A DNA stretch of 14,348 nt. Origin: Deltaproteobacteria bacterium. Its GTDB lineage: Bacteria; Desulfobacterota; JADFXK01. Where the stretch lies: positions 1 to 14,348 of the forward strand of contig JADFYC010000054.1 of the NCBI GenBank assembly GCA_015233295.1. The letters run 5' to 3'. A model generated the notes under the pieces. It had not been told where the DNA came from, made no database searches, and saw nothing but the letters and a program-made list of their open reading frames with translations. Each line of letters opens with the position of its first letter. Positions within the stretch are counted from its first letter, which is position 1. Positions 12,301 to 14,348 of this stretch are shown here, one piece after another. A program made the translations under genes and the position numbers.

Positions 12301-14348
12301 AACGGGGTACGGTGGGTGATCTGATTGATGCCCTAAACGGCGCCAATATGAACCTGGCTGCGTCAATTAATCCTGACCAGGCGGGAGTGCAGGTAGTCTC
12401 AACGCTCAAAGGGACGATCTTGACCATAGCCGACATCAACGGCGGTAATACGGCTACCCAACTGGGGATTGCCGGGTTGCGGGATGTTCTGACCACCCCG
12501 GTCAAGCCCTTGGGCGATGGTTCCGATTTGTCACCTGGAATTAGTCTCGATGGCGCCGGTTCGGTCAACTCTTCGCAGCCGATAACCCAGTTTCAGATCG
12601 TGGGTGGTCAGGCCCCTCAGATAAACTCGGCCGTCACCACCGATTCCAATTTTGTCTTTACCGCCGGAGCAAACGACAGTATTAGCTGGGATCCCGATGG
12701 GGCAGGCCCTGCGGCGGCGACGGTAGTGTCTTTGATCACCGATGGCGGGTTGACGTCCGGTCAGGCTTATTCGGGACAAGATGTGGCTGCAGCCTTAAAG
12801 AAAGCCTTGGAAAGCACCGCGACCGGCAATGATACTTACGATGTTCAATATGATTTGTCCCAGAATAAATTTAACGTCACCAATACCGCTGGGAACTCCA
12901 ATCCAATCTCGATTAATTGGACCAACGCCGGTTCCACCGCGGCCAACGTGCTGGGGTTTGCCACGGATAGTAATCTTGCCGTCGGTCAGCAGGCCACGGC
13001 GGATGCGGCTCGGGCGTTCAATATCATTGCCGGAACCAATGATCAGTTTCAGATTACATCCAATCCGCCCGGCGGGCCGGCCTTGTCCATTACCGTTCCG
13101 GCCGGAAACTATACCGGCGGGAAACTGGTTACGGCCATTCAAGCCGGACTGGACACCGGATTCGGTGGCCGACAGGTATCCGTGGCATTCACCGGGGCGG
13201 GGTTCAATTTCATAAACCAGGATACCGGCAATGCCTCAACCCTCAACTTGAGCAGTCCGGCCGGTAACACTCTGTTGGGCTCTTTGGGTCTTCCAGCCGG
13301 CAACTATAACGCCACCGGCTCCGGATCAGGCATGGCCAACAACGTCCTTTACCTGTCCGAAGATAACGGAGTTCGGGGCATTTCGGTCAACATTCCGGCC
13401 GGAAACTACACCAACTGGCAGTTGGCCAATACGATTCAAAAACAGCTCGATGGAGCCAATTCCCCGTTAAAGGGTACATACACCGTAGCGGTGGATGATC
13501 CTACCGGAACCTTTAGTATTAACGAAACCACGGGACAACATACCTTTGCCCTGGATAAATCCCGCGGCACGGCAGATGAAACGCTGGGCTTTACAGCCAA
13601 CCAGGCCGGTTACGGGAGTGTCCGAAAGTCAGATACGCCGGCCTACTTCTCCATGACAGTCCCGGCCAACAGTTCTTTCCTCTTGACTGTGGACGGAATA
13701 AATTCCGATCCCATTAAGATCGATCCGGGGCGCTATGATTCCAATGCCCTGATGCGAGAGATCTACAGTAAAATTAACGGCGATCCCGGGGCAGTGCCGC
13801 CCATCCCCGGGGACCCGAAATTAGCGCCGTTGAATAATGTTCAGGTGAATTATGATCCCAAAGTAGGATTTGTTCTTAAGTCCGGTACCAGCGGCCATAA
13901 CTCCACGATCACTGTGGCCCCGGACAATATTACCCCTGGGGCGGCGGATTTCTTGCAGACTATCTCTCTAGATTCCAGCACCGCCCGGCATGGGGTTGAT
14001 TCTACCCGGCTGGCGGATCTTAATTCCGGAGCGGGAGTGGGCCCAGGGAAGGTGGCTTTTACGGACATGAGCGGTGATACGGCTACGATTGATTTCAGCC
14101 AGGCCGTGACGGTTCAGGACGTGGTTAACGCTATCAACAATTATGGAGAGATCCATGCCGGCTCAAATTTTTCTCTTAAAGCGTCTCTGTCTGGAAATAA
14201 CAAGAACCTGGTGCTGACCGATGCCCAACCAGCAGCCAAAGGGGTGATTCAGGTCCAAGAAGGGTCGGCCGGCACCCAAACGGCTAAGGACTTAGGGTTA
14301 TTGGGCGTAAGTAACGAAGGTGTGGCCACCTACACCGGAACTGATTTG
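9363..14348 (+). CDS. flgL: Giant flagellar hook-associated protein 3 (FlgL), C-terminus beyond the window
   Basis: Second hook-filament junction protein. The frame starts at ATG 9363 (AAAGGGG 8 bases upstream, 79 bases after flgK) and has no stop to the last base: 1662 codons, against about 300-400 in ordinary FlgL. Residues 1-190 are a normal FlgL N-terminus: MRVSTNMVFNSIIDNL, RINRPSDDPVGMAQTL (36-51), QYQRNITQASSWLNQSD (62-78) and DRYLFSGKS (132-140). From about residue 215 the protein is built of about nine 'ND-YD-LGF' modules and several flagellin-IN repeats. I see a single cysteine (residue 831), fitting a secreted axial protein. The end shown (GTQTAKDLGLLGV, then TGTDL) is the finish of an IN repeat, so the conserved C-terminal D1/D0 helices should follow downstream. 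The whole frame was translated by hand; no frameshift was seen. Confidence 0.92.
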   Translation, partial: MRVSTNMVFNSIIDNLMVGSKQLLDKQEVINTNKRINRPSDDPVGMAQTLNYNQVISSSVQYQRNITQASSWLNQSDTSFQNMTQELQLAQTIAINQSNDTASADSRAASVDEVNGVINSINDLINGKLGDRYLFSGKSVKTAAYSVYNKGMEYNGDLGNLDINISSNIKTTVNTPGAHAFPTSVTDLGEAANLSPDVVPVTRGFGSSLSAVDSGFDFVTGNNDQMVFTETIARQGASPTRVFQHTVSLTDPALGGTLVSGQTYDGKAVGDALTRSLNSTNTSSNTYQVTYDKASSLFTITNNAGNRDQMTLDWSDPNNTSKNTLGFTTAADQVLNPGGSDTADSIRAFNVMGGVNDTFFADIDGSGAHTVAIAAGNYMAPELAQEMKTEINAAMAGAGKPGRVDVTYRADTGLFDVQSLSLGAGSNVVLSPAGSKFLGMVNMPPISTAGLGGTALSLLNQGAGVQPGMIKITDKSGDSRTLDVTGLKTLQDVVDGINNLYQGAGPGQFSIQAEYNQGYTGVNLVDASTANGMIKTDEATGQFAFVNDPSGHNDQIVFNDGASHTINLVAGGWLKDNDLNTGAGVATAIQNAMNSVNPASQYNVSYDEFTSRFTVAANAGNPHTVSIDWQSSTAGNILGFAGPTDTIPAGSGVTGQNNALAKGPSTTAHDLGIFGLSSPATAGTAKIMGNDLQAAVDRNTPLAVLLGGAPPNYGTIRITNGNKTTDLDLSKLRQAGSAFISSDNGVNSDFIFAAGQNDVIRWDPGTGGGPVNLSLIIDGGLSANTYHTGDEVAQALQQGLNNTSGGRTFTVSYDKLNSKFNILANDGATNCQFLWSDLQSTAGSSLGFASNTVVAPHATDTSQVPVAFNVVKGLNDTFQISVDGGASAHTVTVNVPSGGGGTGYTGDGLAQLVNNTLSAAVPPIPAKVNYDHNVFTFAAGSQGHLSQLSLAAGTANSLLAGMQINTTLPVANFKTSYGTERGTVGDLIDALNGANMNLAASINPDQAGVQVVSTLKGTILTIADINGGNTATQLGIAGLRDVLTTPVKPLGDGSDLSPGISLDGAGSVNSSQPITQFQIVGGQAPQINSAVTTDSNFVFTAGANDSISWDPDGAGPAAATVVSLITDGGLTSGQAYSGQDVAAALKKALESTATGNDTYDVQYDLSQNKFNVTNTAGNSNPISINWTNAGSTAANVLGFATDSNLAVGQQATADAARAFNIIAGTNDQFQITSNPPGGPALSITVPAGNYTGGKLVTAIQAGLDTGFGGRQVSVAFTGAGFNFINQDTGNASTLNLSSPAGNTLLGSLGLPAGNYNATGSGSGMANNVLYLSEDNGVRGISVNIPAGNYTNWQLANTIQKQLDGANSPLKGTYTVAVDDPTGTFSINETTGQHTFALDKSRGTADETLGFTANQAGYGSVRKSDTPAYFSMTVPANSSFLLTVDGINSDPIKIDPGRYDSNALMREIYSKINGDPGAVPPIPGDPKLAPLNNVQVNYDPKVGFVLKSGTSGHNSTITVAPDNITPGAADFLQTISLDSSTARHGVDSTRLADLNSGAGVGPGKVAFTDMSGDTATIDFSQAVTVQDVVNAINNYGEIHAGSNFSLKASLSGNNKNLVLTDAQPAAKGVIQVQEGSAGTQTAKDLGLLGVSNEGVATYTGTDL
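10005..10382 (+). repeat. FlgL module A, type 1
   Basis: Residues 215-340. Landmarks are GFDFVTGNNDQMVF, TYDGKAVGDALTRSLN, YQVTYDKASSLFTITNNAGN, LDW and TLGFTT. This is the first type 1 unit and is closely similar in pattern to D, E and H. Confidence 0.7.
10398..10685 (+). repeat. FlgL module B, type 2
   Basis: Residues 346-441. It starts with RAFNVMGGVNDTFFADIDG, then TVAIAAGNYMAPELAQEM, VDVTYRADTGLFDV and FLGMV. Type 2 units lack the tryptophan (xW) strand of type 1 and carry the pattern 'AGNYT..xLA'. Confidence 0.65.
10719..10982 (+). repeat. FlgL flagellin-IN-like repeat C
   Basis: Residues 453-540. SLLNQGAGVQPGMIKITD, then TLDVTGLKTLQDVVDGIN, then GVNLVDAS. This is the hook-IN pattern familiar from FliD and FlgL: a beta hairpin, then a helix ending in IN. 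Its expected end (TAxDLGI) appears only after module D. Confidence 0.65.
10983..11336 (+). repeat. FlgL module D, type 1
   Basis: Residues 541-658. QFAFVNDPSGHNDQIVFNDG, GVATAIQNAMNSVN, YNVSYDEFTSRFTVAANAGN, IDWQSSTAGNILGFAG. It is placed inside an IN repeat, before its TAHDLGIFGL end. Confidence 0.7.
11337..11579 (+). repeat. FlgL IN-repeat segment (end of C, start of the next)
   Basis: Residues 659-739. TAHDLGIFGL closes repeat C. GNDLQAAVDRNTPLAVLLGG and GTIRITNGNKTTDLDLSKLR begin the next IN repeat, which is then interrupted by modules E and F and resumes at about 12300. Confidence 0.6.
11580..11946 (+). repeat. FlgL module E, type 1
   Basis: Residues 740-861. SDFIFAAGQNDVIRWDPGTG, DEVAQALQQGLNNTSGG, FTVSYDKLNSKFNILANDG, STAGSSLGFAS. 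It contains the only cysteine seen in the protein (codon 11853-11855). Confidence 0.7.
11952..12250 (+). repeat. FlgL module F, type 2
   Basis: Residues 864-962. VAFNVVKGLNDTFQISVDGG, TVTVNVPSGG, TGYTGDGLAQLVNNTL, VNYDHNVFTFAAGS. It has a glycine-rich loop in place of the usual 'AGNYT' turn. Confidence 0.65.
12300..12620 (+). repeat. FlgL IN-repeat G (continuation)
   Basis: Residues 980-1086. GTVGDLIDALNGANMNLAAS, then GVQVVSTLKGTILTIADING and TATQLGIAGLRDVL. It reads as the second half of an IN repeat whose first half ends at about 11570. The tail (GDGSDLSPGISLDGAG) starts the next one. Confidence 0.6.
12621..13007 (+). repeat. FlgL module H, type 1
   Basis: Residues 1087-1215. SNFVFTAGANDSISWDPDG, GQDVAAALKKALES, YDVQYDLSQNKFNVTNTAGN, STAANVLGFAT. 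It is the closest in pattern to module E (both carry 'W-DP' after the ND motif). Confidence 0.7.
13008..13331 (+). repeat. FlgL module I, type 2
   Basis: Residues 1216-1323. ARAFNIIAGTNDQFQITSNP, LSITVPAGNYTGGKLVTAIQ, then TLLGSLGLPAGNYNATG. The 'YD' position has diverged (VSVAFTGAGFNFI). Confidence 0.6.
13332..13634 (+). repeat. FlgL module J, type 2-like
   Basis: Residues 1324-1424. ISVNIPAGNYTNWQLANTIQ, YTVAVDDPTGTFSINETTG, ADETLGFTAN. The ND motif is reduced to EDNG. Confidence 0.55.
13635..14000 (+). repeat. FlgL module K, divergent type 2
   Basis: Residues 1425-1546. FLLTVDGINSDPIKIDPGRY, LMREIYSKINGDPG, VQVNYDPKVGFVLKSGTSG. The LGF end is lost (ADFLQTISLDSS). It is the most diverged copy. 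Confidence 0.45.
14001..14348 (+). repeat. FlgL flagellin-IN-like repeat L (uninterrupted)
   Basis: Residues 1547-1662. STRLADLNSGAGVGPGKVAF, TIDFSQAVTVQDVVNAIN, LVLTDAQ, QEGSAGTQTAKDLGLLGV. This copy has all parts in order without an insertion, and so serves as the reference for the interrupted ones. Confidence 0.7.

Noticed and set aside
9803..14156. Many open frames of 60-128 codons on the minus strand (and two on the plus strand in another frame) within the flgL region
   Set aside because: They overlap a continuous, repeat-structured flgL frame, have no ribosome binding sites and encode biased, non-family sequences; they are shadows of the GC-rich codons of flgL.

Overview
The window looks like chromosomal DNA from a Gram-negative, flagellated bacterium. 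My best guess is a Desulfobacterota (deltaproteobacterial) lineage, perhaps near Desulfobacca. This rests on moderate G+C, an lpxB gene (lipid A, hence an outer membrane), a lipoprotein type I associate with deltaproteobacteria, a zinc-ribbon/DUF3426-type protein, and flagellar hook proteins with large internal expansions. The taxonomic placement is inference; no search could be run.

Left half (1-5300), housekeeping genes. A truncated membrane-anchored protein leaves the left edge on the minus strand. A plus-strand sigma70-type promoter (657-685) drives hpt (purine salvage), which is followed by a probable intrinsic terminator. Next come a zinc-ribbon plus DUF3426 membrane protein whose true start is 1408, an outer-membrane-type lipoprotein (2586-3281), and a family 4-like Fe-S uracil-DNA glycosylase (3322-4152). 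The glycosylase ends base-to-base against the convergent lpxB (5298-4153, minus).

Middle (5299-6388), about 1.1 kb without a convincing gene but rich in signals. It holds a possible minus-strand promoter for lpxB and a strong extended -10 promoter at 5666-5701. That promoter is followed by two mutually exclusive hairpins and a very short or broken reading frame behind a good ribosome binding site. Next come a sigma54 promoter with exact GG-N10-GC geometry (6218-6235) and a sigma28 promoter matching both consensus boxes (6328-6355).

Right half (6389-14348), a late flagellar operon: flgM (anti-sigma28), flgN (export chaperone), flgK (first hook-filament junction protein) and flgL (second junction protein). 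The tandem sigma54/sigma28 promoters fit the usual logic: a basal supply of FlgM before hook completion, then sigma28-dependent synthesis once FlgM has been exported. FlgN is the chaperone for FlgK and FlgL, and all three lie together.

The most striking element is flgL. Its reading frame opens at 9363 and runs without a stop to the last base, at least 1662 residues against about 300-400 for ordinary FlgL. After a normal FlgL N-terminus, it is built from about nine roughly 90-120-residue modules sharing an 'ND ... YD ... LGF' pattern. These are interleaved with, and in places nested inside, FliD/FlgL-type 'flagellin IN' repeats. One copy of the same module sits in the variable domain of FlgK next door. 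FlgL appears to have become a giant, decorated hook-filament junction protein whose C-terminus lies beyond this window.
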